NCBI RefSeq assembly: GCF_023887685.1
Contig: NZ_JAMWMR010000002.1
Coordinates: 124,001-188,000 of the forward strand
DNA: 64,000 bases
Source of the DNA: Streptomyces macrolidinus
GTDB taxonomy: Bacteria > Actinomycetota > Actinomycetes > Streptomycetales > Streptomycetaceae
Direction: 5' to 3'
The notes below the pieces were generated by a model that did not search any database, was not told the DNA's origin, and worked only from the letters and a program-made list of their open reading frames with translations. Position 1 is the stretch's first letter. Each line of letters opens with the position of its first letter. The position numbers and the translations under genes were made by a program. Shown piece by piece: positions 8,508-18,042 of the stretch.

Positions 8508-9944
8508 CTACCGAGGGCTGTCGTCCTCGCCGATGTGGTGGACGCGGACCATGTTCGTGGAGCCCGAGACCCCGGGCGGGGAGCCCGCTGTGATGACCAC
8601 GACGTCGCCCCGCTCGCAGCGGCCGTAGTTCAGGAGCAGTTCGTCGACCTGGTCCACCATCGCGTCCGTGGAGTCGACATGGGGGCCGAGGAAGGTCTCC
8701 ACGCCCCAGGTGAGGTTGAGTTGGGAGCGGGTGGCCGGGGTGGGGGTGAAGGCGAGGAGGGGGATCGGGGAGCGGTAGCGGGACAGGCGGCGGGCGGTGT
8801 CGCCGGACTGGGTGAAGGCGACGAGGAACCTGGCGCCGAGGAAGTCGCCGATCTCGGCCGCCGCGCGGGCGACCGCGCCGCCCTGGGTGCGGGGCTTGTC
8901 GTTGTCGGTCAGGGGCGGCAGCCCGCCCGCGAGGATGTCCTCCTCCGCCGCTTCGATGATGCGGGCCATCGTGGCGACCGTCTCCACGGGGTACTTGCCG
9001 ACGCTGGTCTCGCCGGAGAGCATCACGGCGTCCGTGCCGTCGATCACCGCGTTGGCCACGTCCGAGGCCTCGGCCCGGGTGGGGCGGGAGTTGTCGATCA
9101 TCGAGTCGAGCATCTGTGTGGCGACGATGACCGGTTTGGCGTTGCGCCGGGCGAGCTTGATGGCGCGCTTCTGGACGATCGGGACCTGTTCCAGGGGCAT
9201 TTCGACGCCGAGGTCGCCGCGCGCCACCATGATGCCGTCGAAGGCGGCCACGATGTCGTCGATGTTCTGGACGGCCTGGGGCTTCTCGATCTTGGCGATC
9301 ACGGGGAGCCGTCGGCCTTCTTCGTCCATGACGCGGTGGACGTCCTTGATGTCTCTGCCGGTGCGGACGAAGGAGAGGGCGATGGTGTCGCAGCCGGTGC
9401 GCAGTGCCCAACGGAGGTCGTCCTCGTCCTTCTTGGAGAGGGCGGGGACGGAGACGGCGACGCCGGGGAGGTTGAGGCCCTTGTGGTCGGAGACCATGCC
9501 GCCTTCGACGACGGTGGTGTGGACGAGGGGGCCGTCGACGGAGGTGACGTCGAGGGCGACCTTGCCGTCGTCGACGAGGATGCGTTCGCCGGGGGTGACG
9601 TCGGTGGCGAGTCCGGGGTAGGTGGTTCCGCAGGTGTGGCGGTCGCCTTCGGCGCCTTCTTCGACGGTGATGGTGAAGGTGTCGCCGCGTTCGAGGAGGA
9701 CGGGGCCTTCGGTGAAGCGGCCGAGTCGGATCTTGGGGCCCTGGAGGTCGGCGAGGATGCCGACGGTGCGGCCGGTCTCCTCGGAGGCCTGGCGGACGTG
9801 CCGGTAGCGCTCCTCGTGGTCGGCGTGGCTGCCGTGGCTGAGGTTGAAGCGGGCGATGTCCATTCCGGCTTCGACCAGTTCCTTGATCTGGTGGTACGAG
9901 TCGGTGGCGGGCCCCAGGGTGCAGACGATCTTCGCTCGGCGCAT
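8508..9944 (-). CDS. pyk: Pyruvate kinase
   Basis: 478 residues, full length for bacterial pyruvate kinase, which converts phosphoenolpyruvate and ADP to pyruvate and ATP in the cytoplasm. It contains KIVCTLGPATDS at the N-terminus, MDIARFNLSHG, ADLQGPKIRLG, the catalytic lysine segment IAKIEKPQAVQNIDDI, metal-binding MVARGDLGVE, and ATQMLDSM. The C-terminal regulatory domain ends with VVITAGSPPGVSGSTNMVRVH. It is transcribed alone, convergent with the HTH-LAGLIDADG gene. Streptomyces carry two pyruvate kinases; this neighbourhood corresponds to the pyk2-type locus, a recollection I cannot verify here. Confidence 0.95.
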   Translation of the reverse strand: MRRAKIVCTLGPATDSYHQIKELVEAGMDIARFNLSHGSHADHEERYRHVRQASEETGRTVGILADLQGPKIRLGRFTEGPVLLERGDTFTITVEEGAEGDRHTCGTTYPGLATDVTPGERILVDDGKVALDVTSVDGPLVHTTVVEGGMVSDHKGLNLPGVAVSVPALSKKDEDDLRWALRTGCDTIALSFVRTGRDIKDVHRVMDEEGRRLPVIAKIEKPQAVQNIDDIVAAFDGIMVARGDLGVEMPLEQVPIVQKRAIKLARRNAKPVIVATQMLDSMIDNSRPTRAEASDVANAVIDGTDAVMLSGETSVGKYPVETVATMARIIEAAEEDILAGGLPPLTDNDKPRTQGGAVARAAAEIGDFLGARFLVAFTQSGDTARRLSRYRSPIPLLAFTPTPATRSQLNLTWGVETFLGPHVDSTDAMVDQVDELLLNYGRCERGDVVVITAGSPPGVSGSTNMVRVHHIGEDDSPR

Positions 9945-10123
9945 GGTTCGAGCCTAGGCCTTACCGACTGGTAGTGGGCGGGGAGTCGGCGCTCGCACGC
10001 TGATGGTCCGTCACTGATCGCCTGGTGGTCATCAGATCGCAACCTTCTGGGGCTGTTGCGCGTGGTGGTGACGGGACCACAATCTACGCGCGTCATTGAC
10101 CGTTCCCCGGAGGAGTCACCAGC

Positions 10124-11929
10124 ATGCCGTTCAACCGCCGTACGTTTCTGAAGAGTTCCGCCGTGACCGGGGCGGGGGTGGCGTTGACCGGTGCCGTGGC
10201 GGCTCCGGCGGCGCAGGCCGCGCCGGCCGAGCAGGCGAAGAAGGGTCTCAAGCGGCATTCGCTGACCGTGATGGGTACCACCGATCTCCACGGCCACGCG
10301 TTCAACTGGGACTACTTCAAGGACGCGGAGTACACGGACACGGCGGGCAACGCGACGGGTCTGTCGCGGATCTCGACGCTGGTGAAGCAGGTCCGCGCGG
10401 AGAAGGGCCGGGAGAACACCCTGCTGCTGGACGCGGGTGACACGATCCAGGGCACCCCGTTGACGTACTACTACGCGAAGGTCGACCCGATCACGGCCAA
10501 GGGCGGCCCGGTGCACCCGATGGCGCGGGCGATGAACGCGATCGGGTACGACGCGGTGGCGCTGGGGAACCACGAGTTCAACTACGGCATCGAGACGCTG
10601 CGGAAGTTCGAGTCGCAGTGCGACTTCCCGCTGCTCGGTGCGAACGCGCTGGACGCGAAGACGCTGAAGCCGGCCTTCGCGCCGTACTTCATGAAGAAGT
10701 TCCATGTGAAGGGCGCGGCGCCGGTGACCGTCGCGGTGCTGGGGCTGACGAACCCGGGTATCGCGATCTGGGACAAGGCGTATGTGCAGGGGAAGTTGAC
10801 GTTCCCGGGGCTGGAGGAGCAGGCGGCGAAGTGGGTGCCGAAGCTGCGGTCGATGGGTGCGGACGTGGTGATCGTGTCGGCGCACTCGGGTGCGGACGGG
10901 ACGTCGTCGTACGGTGATCAGGTTCCGTACGTGGAGAACGCCGCGGCGAATGTGGCCCGGCTGGTGCCCGGGATCGACGCGATCCTGGTCGGCCACGCGC
11001 ATCTGGAGATCCCGGAGCTGAAGGTCACGAACGAGGCGACGGGGAAGACGGTCGTGCTGTCGGAACCGCTGTGCTTCGCGGAGCGGTTGGCGCTGTTCGA
11101 CATCGATCTGGTCTTCGAGAAGGGCAGTTGGCGGGTGGAGTCGGTGGCGGCGTCGCTGCGCGATTCCAGGACGGTGGCGGACGACCCGGAGATCACGCGG
11201 CTGTTGGCGAAGCAGCACGAGGCCGTGGTGACGTACGTGAACCAGGTGGTGGGCCGGGCGACGGAGACGCTGACGACGGTCGACGCCCGGTACAAGGACG
11301 CCTCGATCATCGATCTGATCAACAAGGTCCAGGAGGACGTGGTCAAGGGGGCGTTGGCGGGTGGCGCGTACGCGTCGCTGCCGGTGCTCTCGCAGGCGTC
11401 GCCGTTCTCGCGTACGTCGCAGATCCCGGCCGGTGATGTGACGATCCGGGATCTGTCGAGTCTGTATGTGTATGACAACACGCTGGTCGCGAAGTTGATG
11501 ACGGGTGCGCAGGTGCGCGCGTACCTGGAGTACTCGGCGGAGTACTTCGTGCAGACGGCGGCGGACGCGCCGGTGGACGTGGAGAAGCTGACGAACGCGA
11601 ACAACCGGCCCGACTACAACTACGACTATGTGTCGGGGCTGCGGTACGACATCGACGTCGCGCAGCCGGCGGGTTCGCGGATCAAGAACCTGACCTTCGA
11701 CGGCGCGCCTCTGGACGACGCGCAGGAGTTCGTGTTCGCGGTGAACAACTACCGTGCGAACGGTGGTGGCGCGTTCCCGTATGTGGCGTCGGCGAAGGAG
11801 TTGTGGTCGGAGTCGACGGAGATCCGGACGCGGATCGCGGAGTGGGTGACCGCGAAGGGTGTGCTGGACCCGAAGGACTTCGCGTCGGTGGACTGGCGGC
11901 TGACGCGGAACGGTACGCCGATGTTCTAG
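10124..11929 (+). CDS. Tat-exported metallophosphatase / 5'-nucleotidase (UshA-like)
   Basis: 601 residues. The signal peptide has a twin-arginine motif (NRRTFLK, residues 4-10), a hydrophobic stretch and AQAAPA cleavage, so the folded enzyme is exported by Tat. The catalytic metallophosphoesterase domain shows TTDLHGH (D54, H56), DAGDTIQG (D106) and GNHEFNYG (N149-H150). The C-terminal 5'-nucleotidase domain (about 365-580) has LYVYDNTLV and VNNYRANGGGAFPY. The family removes phosphate from nucleotides or cyclic nucleotides. GGAGGAG precedes the ATG. It is monocistronic and followed by a hairpin. Confidence 0.88.
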   Translation: MPFNRRTFLKSSAVTGAGVALTGAVAAPAAQAAPAEQAKKGLKRHSLTVMGTTDLHGHAFNWDYFKDAEYTDTAGNATGLSRISTLVKQVRAEKGRENTLLLDAGDTIQGTPLTYYYAKVDPITAKGGPVHPMARAMNAIGYDAVALGNHEFNYGIETLRKFESQCDFPLLGANALDAKTLKPAFAPYFMKKFHVKGAAPVTVAVLGLTNPGIAIWDKAYVQGKLTFPGLEEQAAKWVPKLRSMGADVVIVSAHSGADGTSSYGDQVPYVENAAANVARLVPGIDAILVGHAHLEIPELKVTNEATGKTVVLSEPLCFAERLALFDIDLVFEKGSWRVESVAASLRDSRTVADDPEITRLLAKQHEAVVTYVNQVVGRATETLTTVDARYKDASIIDLINKVQEDVVKGALAGGAYASLPVLSQASPFSRTSQIPAGDVTIRDLSSLYVYDNTLVAKLMTGAQVRAYLEYSAEYFVQTAADAPVDVEKLTNANNRPDYNYDYVSGLRYDIDVAQPAGSRIKNLTFDGAPLDDAQEFVFAVNNYRANGGGAFPYVASAKELWSESTEIRTRIAEWVTAKGVLDPKDFASVDWRLTRNGTPMF

Positions 11930-11953
11930 CGCTGGGGTGTTCTGAAGGGTTGT

Positions 11954-11985
11954 CGAGGGTCCGGCCGGGTTCGGCCGGGCCCTCG
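11954..11985. terminator. Terminator between nucleotidase and N-hydroxylase genes
   Basis: Arms CGAGGGTCCGGCCG (11954-11967) and CGGCCGGGCCCTCG (11972-11985) pair over 14 bp with one G-U, loop GGTT, in the 72-bp gap between convergent genes. Confidence 0.75.
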
Positions 11986-12001
11986 GTGTGTTCAGGGGTG
12001 T

Positions 12002-13405
12002 TCAGGTCTGGTCGATGAGGGCTTCTGTGGTGTGGTCGGGTGCGTCGGGTACGGCCTGTTGGTGAAGTCCGAAGGTGGTGAAGGCGGTTCGTCGGGGTTG
12101 GGGGTAATGCTCTTTGCCGGTGAGGGAGTTGAGGATGGTGGCGCTGCGCCAGGCGGCGAGGCCGAGGTCGGGGGCGCCGACGCCGTGGGTGTGGAGTTCG
12201 GCGTTCTGGACGTAGACGGATCCGGTGATGGCGGGGTCGAGGACCAGGCGGAACTGTTCGTCGATGCGGGGGCGTCGGCTGCGGTCGCGGTGCAGGTGGG
12301 GGGCGAGCCCGGCGAGGACGCGGTCCAGGGGCCGCTGGCGGTAGCCGGTGGCGAGGACGACGGCGTGGGTGGTGAGGCGGGTGCGGGTGCCCTGCTGGGT
12401 GTGTTCCAGGTCGAGTCGGATCGCTCCGCCGGGGGTGCGCTCGGCGGTGTGGACGCGGACGCCGGGGGTGAGGACGGTGTCGGGCCAGTGGCCGTGGAGG
12501 GTGCGGCGGTACAGCTCGTCGTGGAGGGCGGCGAGGGTGGCCGCGTCGATGCCCTTGTGAAGCTGCCATTGCGCGGGGACGAGGCGGTCGCGTACGGATT
12601 CGGCGAGGCCGTGGAAGTAGCGGGTGTAGTCGGGGGTGAAGTGTTCCAGGCCGAGCTTGGAGTACTCCATGGGGGCGAAGGCCTCGGTGCGGGCGAGCCA
12701 GTGCATCTTCTCGTGGCCGGTGGGGCGGTGGCGCAGCAGGTCGAGGAAGATCTCGGCGCCCGACTGTCCGGCGCCGACGACGGTGATGTGCTCGGCGGCC
12801 AGGAGGCTCTCGCGGTGCGCGAGGTAGTCGGCGGCGTGGAGGACGAGGGCGTCGGGGGTGTCGACGAGGGGGCGCAGGGGTTCGGGCACGTGGGGTGCGG
12901 TGCCGATGCCGAGGACCATGTTGCGGGCGTGGGCGCGGCCGAGGGAGGTGGCGGTGCCGTCGATGTCGAGTTGGGTGAAGTCGACGTCGAAGAGGGTGGT
13001 TCGGGGGTTCCAGCGGACGGCTTCGACCTGGTGGCCGAAGTGGAGTGAGGGGAGGTTGTCGGCGACCCAGCGGCAGTAGGCGTCGTATTCGGCGCGGGGG
13101 ATGTGGAAGCGCTCGGCGAAGTAGAAGGGGAAGAGGCGTTCGCGGGTCCTGAGGTGGTTGAGGAAGGTCCAGGGGCTGGTGGGGTCGGCGAGGGTCACCA
13201 GGTCGGCGAGGAAGGGGACTTGGAGGGTGGCGCCGTCGATGAGGAGGCCGGGGTGCCAGTCGAAGCGGGGGCGTTGTTCGTAGAAGGCGGTGGAGAGGTG
13301 GGTGAGGGGGTGGGCGAGGGCGGCGAGGGAGAGGTTGAACGGGCCGATGCCGATGCCGATGAGGTCGTGGGGTGGTGGGGGGTCGTGCGGTGGGGGGTTG
13401 GTCAT
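12002..13405 (-). CDS. L-lysine/ornithine/diamine N-monooxygenase (siderophore-type)
   Basis: A 467-residue flavin-dependent N-hydroxylase of the IucD/SidA/DesB family, which hydroxylates the terminal amine of lysine, ornithine or a diamine. The FAD motif GIGIGPFNLS is at 17-26, the NADPH motif VVGAGQSGAEIF near 200-211, and the family motif LATGY near 350. The ATG start at 13405 overlaps the stop of the upstream decarboxylase (ATGA). Longer frames to 14803 are antisense to nothing real and lack conservation. Pairing with a PLP decarboxylase suggests that the amine substrate is the decarboxylation product, as with cadaverine in desferrioxamine synthesis. Confidence 0.88.
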   Translation of the reverse strand: MTNPPPHDPPPPHDLIGIGIGPFNLSLAALAHPLTHLSTAFYEQRPRFDWHPGLLIDGATLQVPFLADLVTLADPTSPWTFLNHLRTRERLFPFYFAERFHIPRAEYDAYCRWVADNLPSLHFGHQVEAVRWNPRTTLFDVDFTQLDIDGTATSLGRAHARNMVLGIGTAPHVPEPLRPLVDTPDALVLHAADYLAHRESLLAAEHITVVGAGQSGAEIFLDLLRHRPTGHEKMHWLARTEAFAPMEYSKLGLEHFTPDYTRYFHGLAESVRDRLVPAQWQLHKGIDAATLAALHDELYRRTLHGHWPDTVLTPGVRVHTAERTPGGAIRLDLEHTQQGTRTRLTTHAVVLATGYRQRPLDRVLAGLAPHLHRDRSRRPRIDEQFRLVLDPAITGSVYVQNAELHTHGVGAPDLGLAAWRSATILNSLTGKEHYPQPRRTAFTTFGLHQQAVPDAPDHTTEALIDQT

Positions 13406-14757
13406 CGGGGGGTGCTTCCTTCTGCCGGTTTCAGGAGTGCGGCCAGGTCGCCGGGGCGGGTGTGGGGGTTGAGGAGGGTGGCCTTGAGCCAGAGGCGGCC
13501 GTCGAGGCGGGCGCGGCCGAGGACGGCGTGGCCGTCGTGCAGGAGGGTGCGGCGGAGGGCGGCGACGGTGTCGTCGGGGGCGTCGGTGGGCCGGAACAGG
13601 ACGGTGCTGATGGTGGGTCGGGAGTGGAGTTCGAGGGTGGGGTGGGCCTCGATGAGGTCGGCGAGTTGGTGTGCGCGGGCGCAGACCTGGTCGACGAGGG
13701 CGCCGAGTCCGCTGCGGCCGAGGGTCTTGAGGGTGACGGCGATCTTGAGGATGTCGGGGCGTCGGGTGGTGCGCAGGGAGCGGCCGAGGAGGTCGGGGAT
13801 GCCTGCTTCGGTGTCGTCGGTGGCGCTGAGGTAGTCGGCGCGGTGGTGGAGGGCGTGCAGGTCGTGGGGGTCGCGGACGGTGAGGAGTCCGGCGGCGACG
13901 GGCTGCCAGCCGAGCTTGTGCAGGTCGAGGGTGACGGTGTGGGCGCGGTCGAGGCCGGTGAGTGCGGGGCGGTGGCGGTCGCTGAAGAGGAGTCCGCCTC
14001 CGTAGGCGGCGTCGATGTGGAGGCGGGCGCCGTGGGTGGTGCAGATGTCGGCGAGGGCGGGCAGGGGGTCGATGAGTCCGGCGTCGGTGGTGCCTGCGGT
14101 GGCGGCGACGAGGGCGGGTCCGGTGAGGGTGGTGAGGGTGTGGTCGAGGGCGGCGGGGTCGAGGGTGCCGTGGGGGGCGGGGACGAGGACGGGCTCGGGC
14201 AGGCCGAGGAGCCAGGTGGCGCGGGGCAGGGAGTGGTGGGCGGCGGTCGAGCAGACGAGGCGGACGGGGCCGAGGGTCTCGCGGGCGAGGAGGAGGGCGA
14301 GGAGGTTGGATTCGGTGCCGCCGGTGGTGACGAGGGCGTCGGTGGCGCCGGTCTCTCGGGCGAGGGCGCGGGTGACGAGGGTCTCCAGCTCGGAGGCGGC
14401 CGGGGCCTGGTCCCAGGAGTCGAGGGAGGGGTTGAGGGCGGAGGCGGCGAGGTCGGCGGCGGTGGCGACGGCGAGGGGCGGGCCGTGCAGATGGGCGGCG
14501 CACAGGGGGTCGGCGGGGTCGGCGGCGCCTTCGGCGAGGGCGCGGACGAGGGTGTGGAGGGCGTTCGGGTCGCCGTCGTCCGGGAGGATGTCGCCGACGG
14601 TGGAGCGCAGCCGTGCGGCGACGGTCTGCGGGCCGCCCGCGGGCAGTGGTCCGCCGCGTGCGCGGGTGCCCTCGGCCAGGGCGTCGAGGACGGTGGCGAG
14701 CAACGGGCGTAGTGCGTCCGGTCCTTGGGGTCCTGAGGCGAGAGATGGCAGGCTCAT
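13402..14757 (-). CDS. PLP-dependent group II decarboxylase (lysine/diaminobutyrate type)
   Basis: 451 residues of the group II decarboxylase fold. It has TTGGTESN (144-151), HIDAAYGG (247-254, Asp249 contacting the pyridine nitrogen) and the PLP-binding LDLHK with Lys281. The ATG at 14757 is preferred over the one at 14781 because GGGAGG lies 10 nt upstream of it. It probably decarboxylates lysine, ornithine or diaminobutyrate, giving the amine for the coupled downstream N-hydroxylase. No acyltransferase or NIS synthetase follows, unlike desABCD, so the end product is unknown. Confidence 0.85.
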   Translation of the reverse strand: MSLPSLASGPQGPDALRPLLATVLDALAEGTRARGGPLPAGGPQTVAARLRSTVGDILPDDGDPNALHTLVRALAEGAADPADPLCAAHLHGPPLAVATAADLAASALNPSLDSWDQAPAASELETLVTRALARETGATDALVTTGGTESNLLALLLARETLGPVRLVCSTAAHHSLPRATWLLGLPEPVLVPAPHGTLDPAALDHTLTTLTGPALVAATAGTTDAGLIDPLPALADICTTHGARLHIDAAYGGGLLFSDRHRPALTGLDRAHTVTLDLHKLGWQPVAAGLLTVRDPHDLHALHHRADYLSATDDTEAGIPDLLGRSLRTTRRPDILKIAVTLKTLGRSGLGALVDQVCARAHQLADLIEAHPTLELHSRPTISTVLFRPTDAPDDTVAALRRTLLHDGHAVLGRARLDGRLWLKATLLNPHTRPGDLAALLKPAEGSTPR

Positions 14758-14782
14758 GGGGGGTGGTCCTCCCTGGCGCACG

Positions 14783-14801
14783 GCGGGAGAACCAAGCCTG
14801 C
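14783..14801. promoter_or_regulatory. Weak iron-box-like site upstream of the decarboxylase gene
   Basis: The 19-mer GCGGGAGAACCAAGCCTGC keeps the GG-GA-CC-A-CCT core of the IdeR/DmdR1 iron box but matches only about 10 of 19 positions. It lies 26-44 bp upstream of the decarboxylase ATG, where an operator would act. It is suggestive because the pair resembles siderophore precursor genes. Confidence 0.25.
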
Positions 14802-14915
14802 ACGGCGGGGAGTTCGGATCGCCAGACGGCAGCCGTGATCAGACCCGAAGGAGGTACTCCTGGGCGGCGGAGAGGGGCCGGCCGGGGCCCCGAGCGCCCG
14901 GCCGGCTCGCGGTGT

Positions 14916-17402
14916 CTACGCCTCGCGTACGCGCAACACCCGTGCCAGATCGTCCAGTTCGTCGATGAGGCGGCGGCGCAGGGCGGGGATCGGGTCGGCT
15001 TCGCTCAGGCACTGTTCGCCCTGGCGGAGCATGTCGGGGCGGATGGCATGGCGGGGGAAGGCCCAGCGGCCCGCGGCGGCGGCCATGGCGGGGCCGCGGC
15101 GGGCGGCGAGGGCGGGGGCGTCGGCCCAGTAGCGGTCGGCGTACGCCCCGAGGAGTTCGGCCTGTTCGGGTTGCCAGAAGCCTTCCGCGGTGGCGGTGAA
15201 CAGGTAGTTGGACAGGTCGTCGGTGGTGAACATGGCGTCCCAGGCGCGCTGTTTGCTCGCGGGGTCGGGCAGGGCGGCGCGGCAGCGGGCGGCGCCTTCC
15301 TGGCCGGTGGCGCTGGGGTCGCGCTCGAGTTCCTCGGCGATCGCCGTCTCGTCCACGGCGCCGAGGACGGCGAGGCGGGCGAGGGTGCGCCAGCGCAGTT
15401 CGGGGTCGAGTTCGGGGCCGCCGGGGACGGTGCCGTCGGCGAGCCAGGCGGCGAGGGTGTCGGGGTGGGCGGCGGCGTCGATGAAGTGGCGTACGGCGAT
15501 CAGGCGCAGTCCGGGGTGGGAGCCGTCCTCGGTGCGGCGGATGAGGTCGCGGCACAGGTCGGTGAGGGTGGCGAGGGCGGCGGGCCGCTGGTCGGGGGTG
15601 AGGTAGCGGTCGGCGATGTGGGCGCGGGCGAAGGCGAGGACGGCGTCGACGACGGCGAGGTCGCTCTCGTGGGGCAGGTGGGTGCGGGCGGTCTCCAGGT
15701 AGGTGGTGGCGGGCAGGTCGCCGTCGCGGACGGCGTCGCGCAGGGCGTTCCAGATGACGGCGCGGGTGAGGGGGTCGGGCAGGGTGGAGAGGGCCTCGCG
15801 GACGGCGGTGAAGGAGTCGGGGTCGAAGCGGATCTTGGCGTAGGTGAGGTCGCCGTCGTTGAGGAGGAGCAGGGCGGGGCGCTTGCCGAGGCGGAGCGGT
15901 GCGGTCTGGGGGATGTCGAGGTCGAGGCGTTCGCGCGGGGTGAGGGCGCCGTCGGGGAGGTGGTGGTCGTAGAGGCCGACGGTGATGCGGTGCGGGCGGC
16001 TGCCGTGGTGTTCGACGGTGAGGGTGCTGGTGCCGTCGGGGGTCTGGGTGAGCCGGGGGGTGAGGGTGTCGACGCCGGTGGTGCGCAGCCAGGCGTCGGC
16101 CCAGGCGTGGACGTCGCGGTCGGTGACGCTCGCGAGGGAGTCGATGAAGTCGGCGAGGGCGGCGTTGCCGAAGCGGTGGCGCGCGAAGTGGGTGTTGATG
16201 CCGGCGAGGAAGTCCTTCTCGCCGAGCCAGGCGACGAGTTGGCGCAGTGCGGAGGCGCCCTTGGCGTAGGAGATGCCGTCGAAGTTGAGGAGTGCGGCGG
16301 CGGTGTCCTCGACGGCTTCGGGGGCGACGGGGTGGGTGGAGACGCGCTGGTCGGCGTCGTATCCCCAGGACTTGCGGGCGACGGCGAAGTCGGTCCAGGT
16401 GTCGGTGAAGCGGGTGGCTTCGGTGAGGGTCTGGTAGCCCATGTACTCGGCGAAGGACTCGTTCAGCCAGATGTCGTCCCACCAGCGCAGGGTGACGAGG
16501 TCGCCGAACCACATGTGGGCCATCTCGTGGGCGATGACCATGGCGCGGGTCTGGCGCTCGGTGTCGGTGACGGCGGAGCGGTAGACGAACTCGTCGCGGA
16601 AGGTGACGAGTCCGGGGTTCTCCATGGCGCCGGAGTTGAACTCGGGGACGAACGCCTGGTCGTAGGAGTCGAAGGGGTAGGGCTCCTGGAACTTCTCGTG
16701 GTAGCGGTCGTAGCACTGGCGGGTGATCTCGAAGAGTTCGTCCGCGTCGGCGTCGAGGTGGGGGGCGAGGGAGCGGCGGCAGTGGATGCCGAAGGGCAGG
16801 CCGCGGTGTTCGGTGCGGACGGAGTGCCAGGGTCCGGCGGCGACGGCGATGAGGTAGGTGGACAGGGGCGGGGTGGTCGCGGCGCGCCAGGTGCCGTCGC
16901 CCTGGTGGGTGGTGATGCCGTTGGCGAGGACGCTCCAGCCGTCGGGGGCGGTCACGGTCAGGTCGAAGACGGCCTTGAGGTCGGGTTGGTCGAAGGCGGC
17001 GAAGACGCGTTGGACGTCGTGCATGAACAACTGGGTGTAGGCGTACGTCTCGCCGTCGGTGGGGTCGGTGAAGCGGTGCATGCCCTCGCCGGTGCGCGAG
17101 TAGTGCATCGCGACGTCGACGCGCAGTTCGTGCGGGCCCGGCGTGAGGTCCTTGAGCGGCAGCCGGTTGTCGGTGAGGGTGGTGGGGTCCAGTGGTGCGC
17201 CGTCGAGGGTGGCGCTGCGCAGTTCGGCGGGCTTGAACTCCACGAAGGTGTCCGCGGCCTGGTCCCCGCGCACCGTGAACTGGATGAGGGTTCGGGAGTC
17301 GAAGGTCTCGTCGCCGCGGGTCAGGTCGAGGGCGATCTCGTAGCGGTGGACATCGAGGAGCCGGGCACGGGTCTGCGCTTCATCGCGCGTCAGTACGGAC
17401 AT
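14916..17402 (-). CDS. pepN: Aminopeptidase N (M1 family zinc metallopeptidase)
   Basis: 828 residues, typical for actinobacterial PepN, a cytosolic enzyme that releases N-terminal residues from peptides. It shows the substrate exopeptidase motif GAMEN (258-262), zinc motif HEMAH (292-296) with third ligand E315 (NESFAEY), and an ERAP1-like C-terminal helical domain. The ATG at 17402 gives the family start MSVLTRDEAQTRARLL; the longer frame to 17549 encodes a Pro/Arg-rich stretch typical of noncoding DNA. It follows chorismate mutase on the same strand with a gap of about 140 bp. Confidence 0.93.
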   Translation of the reverse strand: MSVLTRDEAQTRARLLDVHRYEIALDLTRGDETFDSRTLIQFTVRGDQAADTFVEFKPAELRSATLDGAPLDPTTLTDNRLPLKDLTPGPHELRVDVAMHYSRTGEGMHRFTDPTDGETYAYTQLFMHDVQRVFAAFDQPDLKAVFDLTVTAPDGWSVLANGITTHQGDGTWRAATTPPLSTYLIAVAAGPWHSVRTEHRGLPFGIHCRRSLAPHLDADADELFEITRQCYDRYHEKFQEPYPFDSYDQAFVPEFNSGAMENPGLVTFRDEFVYRSAVTDTERQTRAMVIAHEMAHMWFGDLVTLRWWDDIWLNESFAEYMGYQTLTEATRFTDTWTDFAVARKSWGYDADQRVSTHPVAPEAVEDTAAALLNFDGISYAKGASALRQLVAWLGEKDFLAGINTHFARHRFGNAALADFIDSLASVTDRDVHAWADAWLRTTGVDTLTPRLTQTPDGTSTLTVEHHGSRPHRITVGLYDHHLPDGALTPRERLDLDIPQTAPLRLGKRPALLLLNDGDLTYAKIRFDPDSFTAVREALSTLPDPLTRAVIWNALRDAVRDGDLPATTYLETARTHLPHESDLAVVDAVLAFARAHIADRYLTPDQRPAALATLTDLCRDLIRRTEDGSHPGLRLIAVRHFIDAAAHPDTLAAWLADGTVPGGPELDPELRWRTLARLAVLGAVDETAIAEELERDPSATGQEGAARCRAALPDPASKQRAWDAMFTTDDLSNYLFTATAEGFWQPEQAELLGAYADRYWADAPALAARRGPAMAAAAGRWAFPRHAIRPDMLRQGEQCLSEADPIPALRRRLIDELDDLARVLRVREA

Positions 17403-17545
17403 GGGGACATGCTGCCTGACGCCGCCCGCGGGGCACAGGGGCGGTCCGGTACACGCCTCGGGGCCGCCGTCCGCGCCGATGCGTCGGACGGGGCACGGGG
17501 TGCGGGGGCGCGGGGCGCGGGGCGCGGGGGTGCGGGGCGCGGGGG

Positions 17546-17881
17546 TCACTTCCCGTCGGCGGTGTCCTCCGCGATCCGCTCATGGTGCCGGATCACCTCG
17601 GCGATGATGAAGTTGAGGAGCTTCTCGGCGAACGCGGGGTCGAGCTTGGCGCTCTCGGCGAGCCTGCGCAGCCGGGCGATCTGGGCGGCTTCGCGCGCGG
17701 GGTCGGCGGGCGGCAACTGGTGCGCGGCCTTGAGGTGGCCTACCTGCTGGGTGCACTTGAAGCGTTCGGCGAGCATATGGACGAGGGCGGCGTCGATGTT
17801 GTCGATGCTGTCGCGCAGCCGGGCGAGTTCGGCACGGACGGCGGGGTCGGCGTCCGGGGCGGCGGTGTCGCGGGGGGTCAT
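17546..17881 (-). CDS. Chorismate mutase, AroQ type
   Basis: A 111-residue helical monofunctional chorismate mutase, which converts chorismate to prephenate for Phe/Tyr synthesis. Family features are ELARLRDSIDNIDAALVHMLAERF, the active-site basic residues around K(48)/H and R in the second helix, and HHERIAEDT at the end. No Shine-Dalgarno precedes the ATG. Instead TACGCT at 17890-17895 ends 8 nt before it, as in leaderless Streptomyces transcripts. It is divergent from the HExxH protein gene. Confidence 0.88.
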   Translation of the reverse strand: MTPRDTAAPDADPAVRAELARLRDSIDNIDAALVHMLAERFKCTQQVGHLKAAHQLPPADPAREAAQIARLRRLAESAKLDPAFAEKLLNFIIAEVIRHHERIAEDTADGK

Positions 17882-18042
17882 GAGGGATCAGCGTAGGGGG
17901 TACGGGGCGTCCTGATCCGCTGTGTCCACAGTCCGGATCGTCCGTGCGCGGTGCCGTTGTCCGCGGCGCCCGTGTGTGCCCGGTCCTCGGGTGCGGGCGC
18001 GTCTACAGTGGGGGCAGTGCGGGCGTCTTTGGGGGTGCGGGC

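Noticed and set aside
14613..17915. Plus-strand open frame of 1100 codons opposite pepN and chorismate mutase
   Set aside because: Gly/Val/Glu-rich mirror of the minus-strand genes, with no conserved motifs.
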